Assembly (NCBI RefSeq): GCF_900111305.1
Contig: NZ_FOGS01000002.1
Span: 372,001-436,000 of the forward strand
From: Vreelandella subterranea
GTDB taxonomy: Bacteria; Pseudomonadota; Gammaproteobacteria; Pseudomonadales; Halomonadaceae
DNA: 64,000 nt
Reading direction: 5' to 3'
This document shows positions 7,498 through 16,105 of the stretch, one piece after another (position 1 is the stretch's first letter; every line of letters begins with the position of its first letter). The translations under genes and the position numbers were made by a program. The notes under the pieces are model-generated. The model did not search any database, was not told the origin of the DNA, and saw only the letters and a list, made by a program, of their open reading frames with translations.

Positions 7498-9139
7498 GAA
7501 CGGTGGCCTCCAGTGGTGTGTTCTGTCGGTCAGGATGACGTGGGTCGATCAGTGCCCGTAACGGGTTCTCGGCGAACCGGGTTTTCCAGAGCCGCGGCGT
7601 CAGATTCGCCGCCTCACTGGCCGGGTGTTGACTGATGCGTTGCAACACGTCCACCAGGTAGGTATATGGATTCAGGTCGTGCAGTTTGCAGGTGCTGATC
7701 AGGCTCTGGATGATACCCAGGTGCTCCGCCCCCAGTTCGGTCCAGCAGAACATCCAGTTTTTCTTGCCCATTGGGATGGGGCGTAGCGCCCGTTCCAGGT
7801 GGTTGGTGTCTGGCTGCACCTCGGGATCTTCCAGGAACACGGTCAGGCTGGCTTCGCGGCTGAGCACGTAGTTAAGGGCTTTGGTCAGTGGATCGCTGGG
7901 CACCAGGCCGCCTTGCTCCAGGTGATCCCGGCACCACTGGAAGAAGTCGCTAACGACTGGCTTCGAGTGAGCCAACCGGTACTGCCGTTTCTTCTCGCCA
8001 CTCAGGTTCTGGGCGCGGATATTATCTTCGTTCCGGTACAGGTTGGCGATTTGTTGTAAGGCCTCGGTGACCTGCTCCGGGTGATCCTTCTGGGCGTCGA
8101 TAAAGTAACGCCGGGCGTGCACCCAGCACTGGGCATGGGTGACGTTTTCCTGGGCGGCAGCGTAGCGGGCATAGGCCGCATAGCCGTCACTGATCAGGGT
8201 GCCGCTGAACGACTCGCTTAGGACCTGTTCGATGTGGGCACGCCCACGGCTGTTCGAGTAGGTGAACACCACCTCGTCCGCATCGCCGTATAGCGGCCAG
8301 AACCAGCCGGATTTCATCTTGCCTTTTTGTGGGCCCGCCCGACCTTGGTGACCGGCCTTGATGGGCGTTTCATCCATGGCCAGTACCCGGCTGCGCAGCA
8401 CGTTGTCGGTCTGCGCATCCACAATCGGCCGAAGCAGGTCGATGGCGCGCTTGACCAGATGGGTCAGGGTGCTGCGACTGACGGTGACACCGGCCTGCTG
8501 GATGCGCTGATGTTGGCGATACAACGGCAGGTGGAACTGGAACTTATCCACCAACAGCCCGGCTAGCAGGCTGACATCGGCTAGGCTGTTGTCCAGTACG
8601 TTGAACGGCGCCCTCGTCGTCACCGGCTTCCCGGTTCCTTTGCGTCGGAACACCGGGCGCTCGCACTTGAGCACCACATAACTGGCGGCCCGCTGGGCCA
8701 GGCGGTAGGTGATCTTGGTGCCGATGATGTCATACTGATCGGCATCAGGACCGGTCAGCTCCGGCGGTAGATGCTCGATGACTTCTACGGGCACATCCGC
8801 GGTGAAGCGCAGGCCGGTGTCGTTCAGGCAGTCGTCGTCCCGCTGTTTCTTGGCGGTACCGCGTTGATAAGCCCGAACCGGACGTGGTTCATCGTCGGCA
8901 GGCTTCTTCGGTAACGGGGCATCCTCTGACGGGAACAGGCAGTCCTGTTCCGGAATATCATAAACCAGCTTCTCGGATTTGGGGCCGAACAGCTGTTTCT
9001 TGAACCAGTCCAGTTGATGCGTCAGCTGACGAATGGCCTCCGCCTGGGCACCCAACTGCTCCCGCAACACGGCATTCTCCTCGGCTAGAGCCGAGGAGGA
9101 AGGCGCGTTAGAAGAAGGAGTGAAGGCCGTTGAATTCAT
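7487..9139 (-). CDS. tnpC: IS66 transposase TnpC
   Basis: DDE transposase of about 550 residues when started at MNSTAF (9139); a longer frame reaches 9220 but runs into tnpB. N-terminal coiled-coil and leucine-rich part, a linker with the zinc-binding-like region, then the catalytic core: AMDETPIK (first Asp), LISDGYAAY (second Asp) and LERALRPI (Glu). The C-terminal IS66 segment (YTYLVDVLQRI) is present. Catalyses strand transfer of the element together with TnpA and TnpB. Confidence 0.93.
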   Translation of the reverse strand: MNSTAFTPSSNAPSSSALAEENAVLREQLGAQAEAIRQLTHQLDWFKKQLFGPKSEKLVYDIPEQDCLFPSEDAPLPKKPADDEPRPVRAYQRGTAKKQRDDDCLNDTGLRFTADVPVEVIEHLPPELTGPDADQYDIIGTKITYRLAQRAASYVVLKCERPVFRRKGTGKPVTTRAPFNVLDNSLADVSLLAGLLVDKFQFHLPLYRQHQRIQQAGVTVSRSTLTHLVKRAIDLLRPIVDAQTDNVLRSRVLAMDETPIKAGHQGRAGPQKGKMKSGWFWPLYGDADEVVFTYSNSRGRAHIEQVLSESFSGTLISDGYAAYARYAAAQENVTHAQCWVHARRYFIDAQKDHPEQVTEALQQIANLYRNEDNIRAQNLSGEKKRQYRLAHSKPVVSDFFQWCRDHLEQGGLVPSDPLTKALNYVLSREASLTVFLEDPEVQPDTNHLERALRPIPMGKKNWMFCWTELGAEHLGIIQSLISTCKLHDLNPYTYLVDVLQRISQHPASEAANLTPRLWKTRFAENPLRALIDPRHPDRQNTPLEATVHAH

Positions 9140-9167
9140 GGCCAATATTATACCGGAAGCTGACCGT

Positions 9168-9512
9168 CTATACCCCTCGAAAACGCTTGAACTGGCGGTA
9201 TTTTTGCACTTCGATGCCATCGATCAGCAGTTGCAGATCCGTCAGGGTAAGGGCTCGCTGACCGGAGGCGGACAACGGCACCCGGAACTGCCCCTGCTCC
9301 AGGCGTTTGGCCCACAGGCAATAACCGGTGGCGGTAAAATACAGCATCTTCATCTGGGTCTTGCGGCGATTGACGAAGACGAAATACTGACCGCTGAGTG
9401 GATCGTGTTGGAGCTGATTCCGGACCAGGGCACTCAAACCCCGGAACGATTTGCGCATGTCGGTGGGCTCGGTGCACAGCCAGATGCGCGCCTGGCTATC
9501 GAGCCCGATCAT
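9168..9512 (-). CDS. tnpB: IS66 accessory protein TnpB
   Basis: Protein of 114 residues with the IS66 Orf2/TnpB signature: TDMRKSFRGLSALV, QYFVFVNRRKTQMKMLYF and GYCLWAKRLEQGQF. Required with TnpA and TnpC for transposition of typical IS66 elements. The start overlaps the end of tnpA (ATGA), indicating coupled translation. Confidence 0.93.
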   Translation of the reverse strand: MIGLDSQARIWLCTEPTDMRKSFRGLSALVRNQLQHDPLSGQYFVFVNRRKTQMKMLYFTATGYCLWAKRLEQGQFRVPLSASGQRALTLTDLQLLIDGIEVQKYRQFKRFRGV

Positions 9513-9799
9513 CCGTTCTGGCTCAGCCGCAGTTCGACGCCGTTGCCGAGGCTAAGCACAATGTTCCAGCCTGGGCCAGAGGTTTGCGACGTCCCCATCA
9601 GCGATGACAAATCCAGAAAGCTGGCGTCACCGGATCCTGCCGACTCCTTGGCCGAGGGGCCGGACAAACGCTTGCGCCAGTGGCAGAAGCTGGCATAGCC
9701 AATGCTCTCTTGTTTACAAAATTGCGGAGCTGACAAGCCGCTGGCGTGCTGCTGATCAACCAGGGCCTGCCACTGTTCCGGCGTACGGTGCTTTTTCAT
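9509..9799 (-). CDS. tnpA: IS66 accessory protein TnpA
   Basis: Protein of 96 residues with an N-terminal helix-turn-helix (TPEQWQALVDQQHASGLSAPQFCKQ, two short segments) and the YASFCHWRKRL motif usual for the first IS66 ORF. Probably binds the element ends. First gene of the element, 65 bases inside the right inverted repeat. Confidence 0.88.
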   Translation of the reverse strand: MKKHRTPEQWQALVDQQHASGLSAPQFCKQESIGYASFCHWRKRLSGPSAKESAGSGDASFLDLSSLMGTSQTSGPGWNIVLSLGNGVELRLSQNG

Positions 9800-9863
9800 G
9801 GGGGTAACCTCGTGTTGGAAAATATGAGGTTACTGTAGGGCGATTTTCAGCGGGGTGGCAGGA

Positions 9864-9884
9864 CGTCCTGGAATGAACGCTTAC
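9864..9884 (-). repeat. IS66 terminal inverted repeat, right
   Basis: Exact reverse complement of the left end (7199-7219); followed by the second target-duplication copy ATGCGGGC at 9885-9892. Confidence 0.95.
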
Positions 9885-9892
9885 ATGCGGGC

Positions 9893-10129
9893 AGCATCTA
9901 TGATGTGGCTTATAAACTTGACGGCCCAGAGCGAGTCTATGTGTCTACGCAGCAGGGCCTATGGCGTAGCGAAAATGGGGGTCAAGAGTGGCAACAAGTA
10001 GATAGTGACGGCACCGTGTTGGTGACGCTTACTCTTTCACCCCAAGGCATTCTCTACGGCTTAAATCAGAAAGGGGAGCTTTTGCACAGTGAAGATGAAG
10101 GCCAATCCTGGACTGATCCTGGTGCATAA
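9893..10129 (+). pseudogene. Sortilin/YCF48-like beta-propeller protein, 3' part
   Basis: Continuation of the gene begun at 6569, in the same frame once the IS66 element and one target-duplication copy are removed. It encodes further propeller repeats (WRSENGGQEWQQV, HSEDEGQSWTD). The ATG at 9905 could start a short peptide but without a signal sequence. The end overlaps the cytochrome c frame by 41 bases. Confidence 0.85.
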
Positions 10130-10592
10130 ACACTGTTTTTTCATTGCCTCATTGCTGGCGTTAAATGTTCTAGGGCACGCCATGGCTGAGGACAGTCCTT
10201 CTTCAGGCGATACGCCTAAGTTGGAAGAAGGTAAAAGAGTTTACCGGCAATACTGTGCCAGTTGTCATGGTATACAAGGCGAAGGCATGTCCAATTGGGA
10301 AGAGCAAAATGCACTAGGGGAATTGCCAGCTCCACCACATGGTCCAGAGGGGCATACTTGGAAACATTCTGATGGCATGCTCTACCGAATTATTGCCGAG
10401 GGTTGGCGCGACCCCTGGAATAAGACCGATAGGCTAACGATGCCTGCATACCAAGATGTTTTGGCTCCCAGCGAGATACGCGATGTTGTGAATTATCTCA
10501 AGACATTATGGACGCAAGAGCAACGGCACCACCAAGCAGACGAAAGTGTTGATAACCCCTTTCCAATACAATCTGAGATAACCCTAGAATGA
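10089..10592 (+). CDS. Periplasmic class I cytochrome c
   Basis: Exported mono-haem cytochrome of up to 167 residues. The signal peptide ends at about HAMAEDS; the haem site is CASCH (about residues 56-60) and the probable axial methionine is in LTMPAYQ. The C-terminus is short and polar. GTG at 10089, ATG at 10095 and GTG at 10122 are all possible starts, with no clear ribosome-binding site. The gene may have relied on translational coupling to the propeller gene, now broken by IS66. The neighbouring CcdA/TlpA genes could support its maturation. Confidence 0.85.
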   Translation: MKMKANPGLILVHKHCFFIASLLALNVLGHAMAEDSPSSGDTPKLEEGKRVYRQYCASCHGIQGEGMSNWEEQNALGELPAPPHGPEGHTWKHSDGMLYRIIAEGWRDPWNKTDRLTMPAYQDVLAPSEIRDVVNYLKTLWTQEQRHHQADESVDNPFPIQSEITLE

Positions 10593-10719
10593 TAGGCACT
10601 AGGCACTATAACGAGACTGAGTGGTTAAAAGTTGGTAAATTAGTTTGGTACATAAATATCCCAGATTCCAAAAGGGCCTCCTACGTCAACCCATTCCTGA
10701 ATTCAACCAATAAGTGCAG

Positions 10720-11143
10720 CATCAGCAATGAAGTTCAAGGAAAACATTTTCGACGTTGCTGCAGCCCCAGGATGTCGAACGCATGCAGGCCATCTATGAC
10801 GCGACTCTGGACGGCCAGTCAAACTGTGTGGAGCTACAGATAAAGCATCGAGAAGGGCATCTGAAGTCTCTGGAGTTGACGACCATGCCGATCATTGTTT
10901 ATGGCGAAACGCTGGGTGTTTTTGGCATTGCAAAAGATATCACTCACCAACATTAGCAAGTTGACCTACCAGGCTTCACACGACCTTCTGACCGGGCTGC
11001 CTAACCATACCGCTTTTGATGACTGCCTGAATGAAGCCTTCTCGGATGCACAACAGAACGGTAAATTGCTGGTTGTCATGCATCTTGACCTGGATGGATT
11101 TAAAACGGTCAATGACGGGTTAGGATCGGACTCTAAAGTATAG
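10720..11143 (+). pseudogene. PAS-GGDEF diguanylate cyclase fragment
   Basis: A decayed piece of a signalling protein spread over three frames. EVQGKHF (frame of 10589) joins LQPQDVERMQAIYDATLDG (frame of 10756), which ends in the PAS tail GVFGIAKDITHQ. After a frameshift near 10950 the GGDEF start ASHDLLTGLPNHTAF and LDLDGFKTVND follow, then the frame ends at 11143 before the GGDEF signature. Both termini are missing. It abuts the hupE stub almost base to base, marking a deletion or recombination joint near 11145-11155. Confidence 0.75.
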
Positions 11144-11149
11144 CGCTAC

Positions 11150-11326
11150 TCAATCTGGGGGTGACGTCGTCTCCTGAATATATCCCTTGTCGCCTTCGGC
11201 GACCGCATGGGCCAGGACATCCCCACTGGTGCTCAACAGCACCAACAATAACGTTATGACAGGCAGGTAACATCGCCGTGCCTTTCCAGACACATCGAAC
11301 GTCCCACCTTGTATAGATGGCAACAT
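11150..11326 (-). pseudogene. HupE/UreJ-family permease, 5' stub only
   Basis: The first 58 codons of a HupE/UreJ_2-type gene. ATG at 11326 is preceded by GGAGG. A signal-like hydrophobic stretch (LPVITLLLVLLSTSG) leads to AHAVAEGDKGYIQE, the very conserved start of the mature HupE/UreJ_2 protein, then the frame runs into TTSPPD and a stop where the sequence joins the GGDEF remnant. The membrane part is gone. HupE/UreJ proteins are nickel or cobalt permeases, in keeping with the RcnR-type regulator and NreB-like gene next door. Too small to function. Confidence 0.7.
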
Positions 11327-11394
11327 ATAGCCTCCAAGTATTTTTTAATCCATCAGGGCTACCCGGCGGGCAACCGACGCTATACCGCGATGGA

Positions 11395-11754
11395 TCAACG
11401 TGGAGGGCGTTCCAGGCGGAACATGCGGCGCAACGGGGAGCCACCCCGCTCGCCCAATCGAAGGGAGCTTGCCAGTATCGGCTCGGGCAAGGGGCTCATC
11501 GCCAGTCGATCAGCCGATTCGTGAAAGTGACTGCCGCCATCTACATGCAGCGGGCTGTATTCTGCTGCCTGCTCGCGCCCCTCTGCATGGTGGCTGCTGG
11601 GTTGGTGACTAACAGCACCATGCGAATGGCCTGTGTCAGCAGCGGTTTCCGGCCCGTGGACCAGGGCTTCTCCCACGCCAGACACAACCAGCCCCTGCAT
11701 GACCAACAGCAGTAATATTAGGCAACCAAGGCGGTGTCGTACGTAAAGGAGCAT
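11395..11754 (-). CDS. CzcI-like His-rich exported protein
   Basis: Protein of about 119 residues (ATG at 11754; a longer frame starts at 11769). An N-terminal membrane or signal segment (LGCLILLLLVMQGLVV) is followed by a His-rich region (TGHSHGAVSHQPSSHHAE) and a C-terminus ending ERPPR, the layout of CzcI-like proteins near metal efflux genes. It precedes the HupE/UreJ stub by 68 bases on the same strand and is divergent from the nickel-type repressor. Role in metal response inferred from context only. Confidence 0.55.
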   Translation of the reverse strand: MLLYVRHRLGCLILLLLVMQGLVVSGVGEALVHGPETAADTGHSHGAVSHQPSSHHAEGREQAAEYSPLHVDGGSHFHESADRLAMSPLPEPILASSLRLGERGGSPLRRMFRLERPPR

Positions 11755-11841
11755 AAAAACTACCCACATTTAATCGGTAACCGGCGTGCATTCTCAGCCA
11801 TTGAACCGCTACTGCTGGCAATCACACGGCGAATAGCCTAA

Positions 11842-11860
11842 CATCCCCTCCAGGGGGATG
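11842..11860. promoter_or_regulatory. CsoR/RcnR-family operator
   Basis: Perfect inverted repeat CATCCCC-TCCAG-GGGGATG, 20 bases before the repressor start. G/C tracts flanked by A/T in a short dyad are the typical DNA target of CsoR/RcnR-family tetramers, so this is probably the autoregulatory site, shared with the divergent CzcI-like gene. Confidence 0.7.
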
Positions 11861-11880
11861 GGAACAAATAAGAGGAAAAT

Positions 11881-12177
11881 ATGACAACGTCTAACCACCA
11901 AACGACGCACCAGACGCACCAGACGCACCCAGATATCATCAAGCGCCTGAACCGCGCACGCGGACATCTGCAAAGCGTGACTCAGATGATAGAGGACAGC
12001 CGCGCCTGCCTGGACATTGCTCAGCAGCTGCACGCCGTCGAAAAGGCCATTCAACAGGCCAAAAAAACCTTGGTGCAAGACCATATCGACCACTGCATGG
12101 AGGAGGCGATAGGTCCCTTAACGGCGACTCAGCGTGAGCACGTCAGGGATTTTAAGGCCATCGCCCGCTACCTGTGA
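11881..12177 (+). CDS. CsoR/RcnR-family metal-sensing repressor
   Basis: All-helical DUF156 repressor of 98 residues. A His-rich N-terminus made of short repeats (HQTTHQTHQTHPD) precedes the conserved IIKRLNRARGHLQSV helix. Candidate metal ligands are the Cys in RACLD and the His and Cys in DHIDHC, plus the N-terminal histidines. His-extended members (RcnR, InrS, NcrB) sense nickel or cobalt, whereas a Cys-His-Cys set is also found in copper CsoR; the NreB-like gene directly after it favours nickel. AGAGG lies five bases before the ATG. Confidence 0.88.
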   Translation: MTTSNHQTTHQTHQTHPDIIKRLNRARGHLQSVTQMIEDSRACLDIAQQLHAVEKAIQQAKKTLVQDHIDHCMEEAIGPLTATQREHVRDFKAIARYL

Positions 12178-12210
12178 ATGCATCTAAGCCCTCTCATTGA
12201 GGAGCGATCT

Positions 12211-13598
12211 ATGATCGGTGTACTCGCCCATCGCGTCTATCGCCATCTCTTTTTCGCTCAGGTCATTGCACTGATTGGCACCGGTCTGAGCACCGTTGCC
12301 CTAGCGTTACTGGCTCATGATCTTGCTGGAGGGCAGGCGGGTGTCGTATTAGGCACAGCGCTGGCAATTAAGATGGTCGCCTACGTGGGCATTGCGCCAC
12401 TGGTGGGTGCTTACGCCTCACGCCTGCCACGACGCATGTTGTTGGTTAGCCTCGACTTGCTGCGTGCAGCCGTGGTTTGCGCACTGCCTTTAGTTACAGA
12501 AGTATGGCAAATCTATTTGCTAATCTTTCTACTCAATGCTTGCTCTGCAACCTTCACGCCCGTTTTCCAGGCGAGACAATACCGGACATCCTAGAAGACG
12601 AAGATCAGTACACGCGAGCATCATCCCTGTCACGTCTTGCCTACGATTTAGAGAATCTGCTTAGCCCGATGGTGGCAGCCGCATTGCTGATGGTGATGAG
12701 TTTTGATGTCCTGTTTGTACTCAACGCCCTGGCGTTCGTGATCTCAGCTTCCTTGGCTATATCTGTGATGTTGCCTGAGTCACAACCACTAGAAGAAATT
12801 CCCGGCGTTTGGCGTCGCGTTTCTCACGGCTTACGGATTTATCTAAAAACACCTCGTCTGAGGGGGCTGTTGGCATTGAACTTGGCGGTCTCAGCCGCCG
12901 GAGCGATGCAGATCGTCAATACGGTCGTGCTTGTGCGCTCTATGTTGGGACTTGGCGAGAAAGAAGTAGCTTTGGCCTTTTCTGCCGCAGGCGGGGGCTC
13001 CATGCTGGTGGCCTTACTGCTACCCAAGATACTGGACCGAGTGACAGAAAGACCAGTCATGCTGCTAGGTGGCGTTATGATGGCACTCAGTCTCTACCTG
13101 GGCTGGCTGGGACCATCGTTTGCGGGGCTTGTCGGGCTATGGTTACTGCTGGGCGCAGGGGCCTCATTGGTCATGACGCCCACCGGTCGCTTGCTTAAGC
13201 GCTCATGCCAGCCGGAGGATCGTCCTGCGCTGTTTGCTGCCCAGTTTTCGTTGTCACACAGCTGTTGGCTGCTCACTTATCCGTTGGCTGGCTGGCTGGG
13301 GGTGAACCTGGGACTGACGGAAACGTTCGTTTTGCTCGGGACATTGGCTTTAACCGCGACAGGGCTTGCGATGCTTGCTTGGCCTCGTCGTGACCCAAGA
13401 GAGATTGCGCATGAGCACTCGCCTATAGGTCATAGCCATCTTCACTATCACGATGAACACCATAAACACGATCATGAAGGGTGGGAGGGGCCGGAACCTC
13501 ATCGCCATTCCCACCATCATTCTCGAGGCTCGCATAGACACGTTTTTGTTATTGATGACCACCATGCACACTGGCCATCACAGCACAAGCTTAGGTGA
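12211..13598 (+). pseudogene. nreB: NreB-type MFS nickel exporter, frameshifted
   Basis: Major-facilitator transporter with the start at 12211 (GAGGAG upstream). The first frame covers residues up to TFTPVFQA, then ends at 12594; the continuation TIPDILEDEDQYTRA and all later membrane spans are in the +2-shifted frame to 13598. Joining them near 12570-12580 gives about 460 residues, normal for NreB/NcrC proteins. The C-terminal 60 residues are very His-rich (HSHLHYHDEHHKHDH, HRHSHHHSRGSHRH), as in NreB. Either a real 1- or 2-base indel or a sequencing error. A second product starting inside the gene is unlikely to be functional. Confidence 0.85.
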
Positions 13599-13640
13599 AA
13601 TGTTCCATTCTTCGATCTCCACCCGATGGAGGACCTTGCC

Positions 13641-14261
13641 ATGAACGTTTCGACTCAACCCCCCTTTACTCCTGGGAATAAAGGCAAGTTGGTTGGGCAG
13701 AAGACACCTCTACGCCTCAGAGATATCTGGGCCATCCGTGTTCGGCTACAACTTGCGAAAAAGACGAGAGACCTTGCCCTCTTCAATTTAGCCATCGATA
13801 GCAAATTAAGGGGCTGCGACCTCGTCAATTTATGAGTACGCGATATAGCCCATGGTGCACGCATATCCCCACGAGCCATCGTGATGCAGCAAAAAACGCA
13901 TCGACCTGTCCAGTTCGAAATAACCGAGCAAACCCGTATCGCTATTATGGACTGGATACAGCTTGCTCAACTCAGAAACGAAGACTTCTTGCTCCCTAGC
14001 CGAATCAATAGCGCAAAGCATCTCTCCACGCGCTAATATGCCCGTATCGTGAAAGTCTGGGTCACCGAAATAGGTTTAGATGCGTCAATCTATGGCACGC
14101 ACACGATGCGCCGCACCAAAGCGTCGCTGATATACCGTCGCACGAAAAACTTAAGGGCAGTGCAGCTGCTCCTGGGTCACACGAAGCTGGAAAGCACTGT
14201 CAGGTATCTAGGGATAGAGGTAAATGACGCGTTGGAAATGGCTGAACAGACAGAAGTTTGA
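13641..14261 (+). pseudogene. Tyrosine recombinase pseudogene with two nonsense codons
   Basis: Integrase-like gene of about 206 codons in one continuous frame broken by TGA at 13833-13835 and TAA at 14034-14036. It retains RDLALFNLAIDSKLRG, the catalytic HTMRRTK (His-x-x-Arg), LGHTKLESTVRYLG with the nucleophile Tyr, and normal length. The two stops could each arise by one C-to-T change (CGA to TGA, CAA to TAA). It lies between the nickel module and the complex-I-like operon and may be the relic of the enzyme that brought one of them. Confidence 0.88.
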
Positions 14262-14268
14262 TGAGGAT

Positions 14269-14297
14269 CAACGACGGCCTATTTCGGGCCGTCGTTG
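14269..14297. other. Perfect 11-bp hairpin after the recombinase
   Basis: CAACGACGGCC / GGCCGTCGTTG with a 7-base loop, starting 8 bases after the recombinase stop. No T run follows on the plus strand, so it may be a terminator without a U tract or a recombination-related structure. Confidence 0.55.
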
Positions 14298-14740
14298 TCC
14301 GGCCAAAAGCGGTCTTTTAGCGAAGGCTGGTATAATTTCAGAAGCAAATTCCATATAGAGCAACGAAGAATGCGACCACTTGCTCCAATTGGCTTCAGTC
14401 ATCCATTTATTCCTAGGCCACATACAGGAAAGCTCACCAATCAAAAAATCCATCGGCTGCAATGACATATTGGCATGCTATATCGGTAATCCAGATGGAC
14501 AAATGTGATCAAAAGCACGCGTTTACTGTTTTCTTATCCAGCTTTTTCTGCATGGTGACCTAGATGTCAATTTCCGTCAGCATCCCGAACCGTGATCGGT
14601 TAGCGCCTGACGCTGTCTTTTGTCCACGGCCTCAAGATCGGTATTTGCGATAGCGCGATTGATCCTACACGACGCTGTTATCTCCCGATATTCATAGTTT
14701 ATTGGAAAGATAAGATACGTCCGCACGTAGCCCTGCGCCA
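14298..14740. other. Intergenic stretch without recognised gene
   Basis: About 440 bases, more AT-rich than the operon to its right. Short open frames here (for example 14268-14468, minus) have no recognisable domain or ribosome-binding site. No clear terminator for nuoN was found. Confidence 0.5.
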
Positions 14741-16105
14741 CTAAGCAAATGCCCTGACCAGGAAAAACTGAGCAGCGAAGCCGATGATAAGCGTAGCCGC
14801 AAGCGCCGTTATCACTGCGATTCCGTGCCATGGGTCCGTTGCCGCGGACGTCGACTCCCCAGCCCGGTACATCGGCACGATGACGCGGAGATATACCGCG
14901 AGAGACAGCACGCTGTTAATGATTGCCACCACAGCCAGCCAGGTAAACTGGACATCGATGGCTGCAGCAAAAAGCATAAACTTACCGACGAAGCCGGCCA
15001 GTGGCGGAATGCCGACCAGCGACAACAGGAAAATCACCATTGCGATTCCCATCAGCGGTCGCGTGCGCCCCAACCCGTCAAAATCACTCAGAGTGCGCCC
15101 GGTGGTGGCAGTAACTGAGAATGCGCCCAGGTTCATGGCCACATACGCGGCAGCGAACAGTATGATTGATGGTAAGGCAAGCTCACTGGAGCCCACCGCC
15201 AGGATGCCCAGAAGGAAATAGCCGGACTGGGCAATCGATGAATAGGCCAGCAGCCGGATAACGTTGTCCTGCACCAGCGCCGCAAGATAGCCATAGGTCA
15301 TGCTCAGCACGGCCAGGCCCGCCATGACTACCGTCCAGCCAGTTTCCAGGGGCAGCTCACGAACCACCTGCGCCAGCGCAAACAGGGCACCAATTTTGGG
15401 CACTACCGACAGATAGGCGGCAATTGACAGGGGTGCACCTTCATAGGCGTCGGGTGCCCAGAAGTGGAACGGAACCAGTGATGCCTTATAGCCCAGACCC
15501 ACAACCACAGCCACGAACCCAAGAATCACAGCCAGCGGCATCGTATCCATGCCCGGCAGATCGACGAGTAGCGTAGAGCCAGAGGCACCGAACCAGTAGC
15601 TCAGGCCGAAAATCATGATCGATGTGGTGACCGAAGCGAACACGAAGAATTTCATGGCGGCTTCGGTCGCCGGGTCGGTGTCCGGGTAGGCAACCAGGGC
15701 AAAAGTCGCCAGGCCGGTCAGCAGTGTGCCCAGCACCAGGAACATGGTGTCCCCTGCTCCCGCCAGCACCAGGGCACCCAGGGTGGAAAAAATCAGCAGG
15801 CTGTAGACCGTACCCTCGCGGGCGCTACCCCGGACATCAACTCTCGCCAGCAGCATCGAAAGCACTGTAGTTGGCAGCAGAATGAGCTTGGCCCAGATAC
15901 TTAACGTATCGATACGGAAGCTGCCGCCAAATATCGTGGTGTCTGTGCCGAGTAGTCGCAGGGTCAGCCCCGTGGCGACGACCAGTCCAATGACGGCAAC
16001 GACCAGTGAAATTCGTGGCCGGCGCAGCATCTCCGCGATCAGCGCACCGACAGCCGTCAACAGAACGGCAATTTCCGGAATTAATAGTGCGAGATCATGA
16101 CCCAT
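14741..16105 (-). CDS. nuoN: Complex-I-like membrane subunit NuoN
   Basis: Antiporter-like proton-channel subunit of 454 residues with about 13-14 hydrophobic spans. The central lysine region GLGYKASLVPFHFWAPDA places Lys207 where the pumping lysine of NuoN lies, and the discontinuous-helix region (LLAYSSIAQSGYFLLG) is present. The acidic residue usual in the fifth span is not obvious; that segment reads FLVLGTLLTG. Last gene of the operon; its start touches the nuoM stop. It closes a membrane arm that is complete except for electron-input subunits. Confidence 0.9.
   Translation of the reverse strand: MGHDLALLIPEIAVLLTAVGALIAEMLRRPRISLVVAVIGLVVATGLTLRLLGTDTTIFGGSFRIDTLSIWAKLILLPTTVLSMLLARVDVRGSAREGTVYSLLIFSTLGALVLAGAGDTMFLVLGTLLTGLATFALVAYPDTDPATEAAMKFFVFASVTTSIMIFGLSYWFGASGSTLLVDLPGMDTMPLAVILGFVAVVVGLGYKASLVPFHFWAPDAYEGAPLSIAAYLSVVPKIGALFALAQVVRELPLETGWTVVMAGLAVLSMTYGYLAALVQDNVIRLLAYSSIAQSGYFLLGILAVGSSELALPSIILFAAAYVAMNLGAFSVTATTGRTLSDFDGLGRTRPLMGIAMVIFLLSLVGIPPLAGFVGKFMLFAAAIDVQFTWLAVVAIINSVLSLAVYLRVIVPMYRAGESTSAATDPWHGIAVITALAATLIIGFAAQFFLVRAFA

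Larger units (their letters stand above)
7199..9884 (-). mobile_element. Complete IS66-family insertion sequence (2,686 bp)
   Basis: Bounded by perfect 21-bp terminal inverted repeats and flanked by the 8-bp duplication ATGCGGGC (7191-7198 and 9885-9892), the size expected for IS66. It carries tnpA, tnpB and tnpC in the standard order on the minus strand plus a small downstream ORF. All ORFs are intact and the ends perfect, so insertion is probably recent. It disrupts the propeller gene. Confidence 0.96.

Noticed and set aside
11317-11715. Plus-strand frame across the CzcI-like region
   Set aside because: The minus-strand frame has a signal-like segment, a His-rich part and the typical ERPPR ending; the plus-strand frame has no domain.
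14268-14468. Minus-strand frame between recombinase and nuoN
   Set aside because: Overlaps the hairpin, lacks a ribosome-binding site and has no family resemblance.
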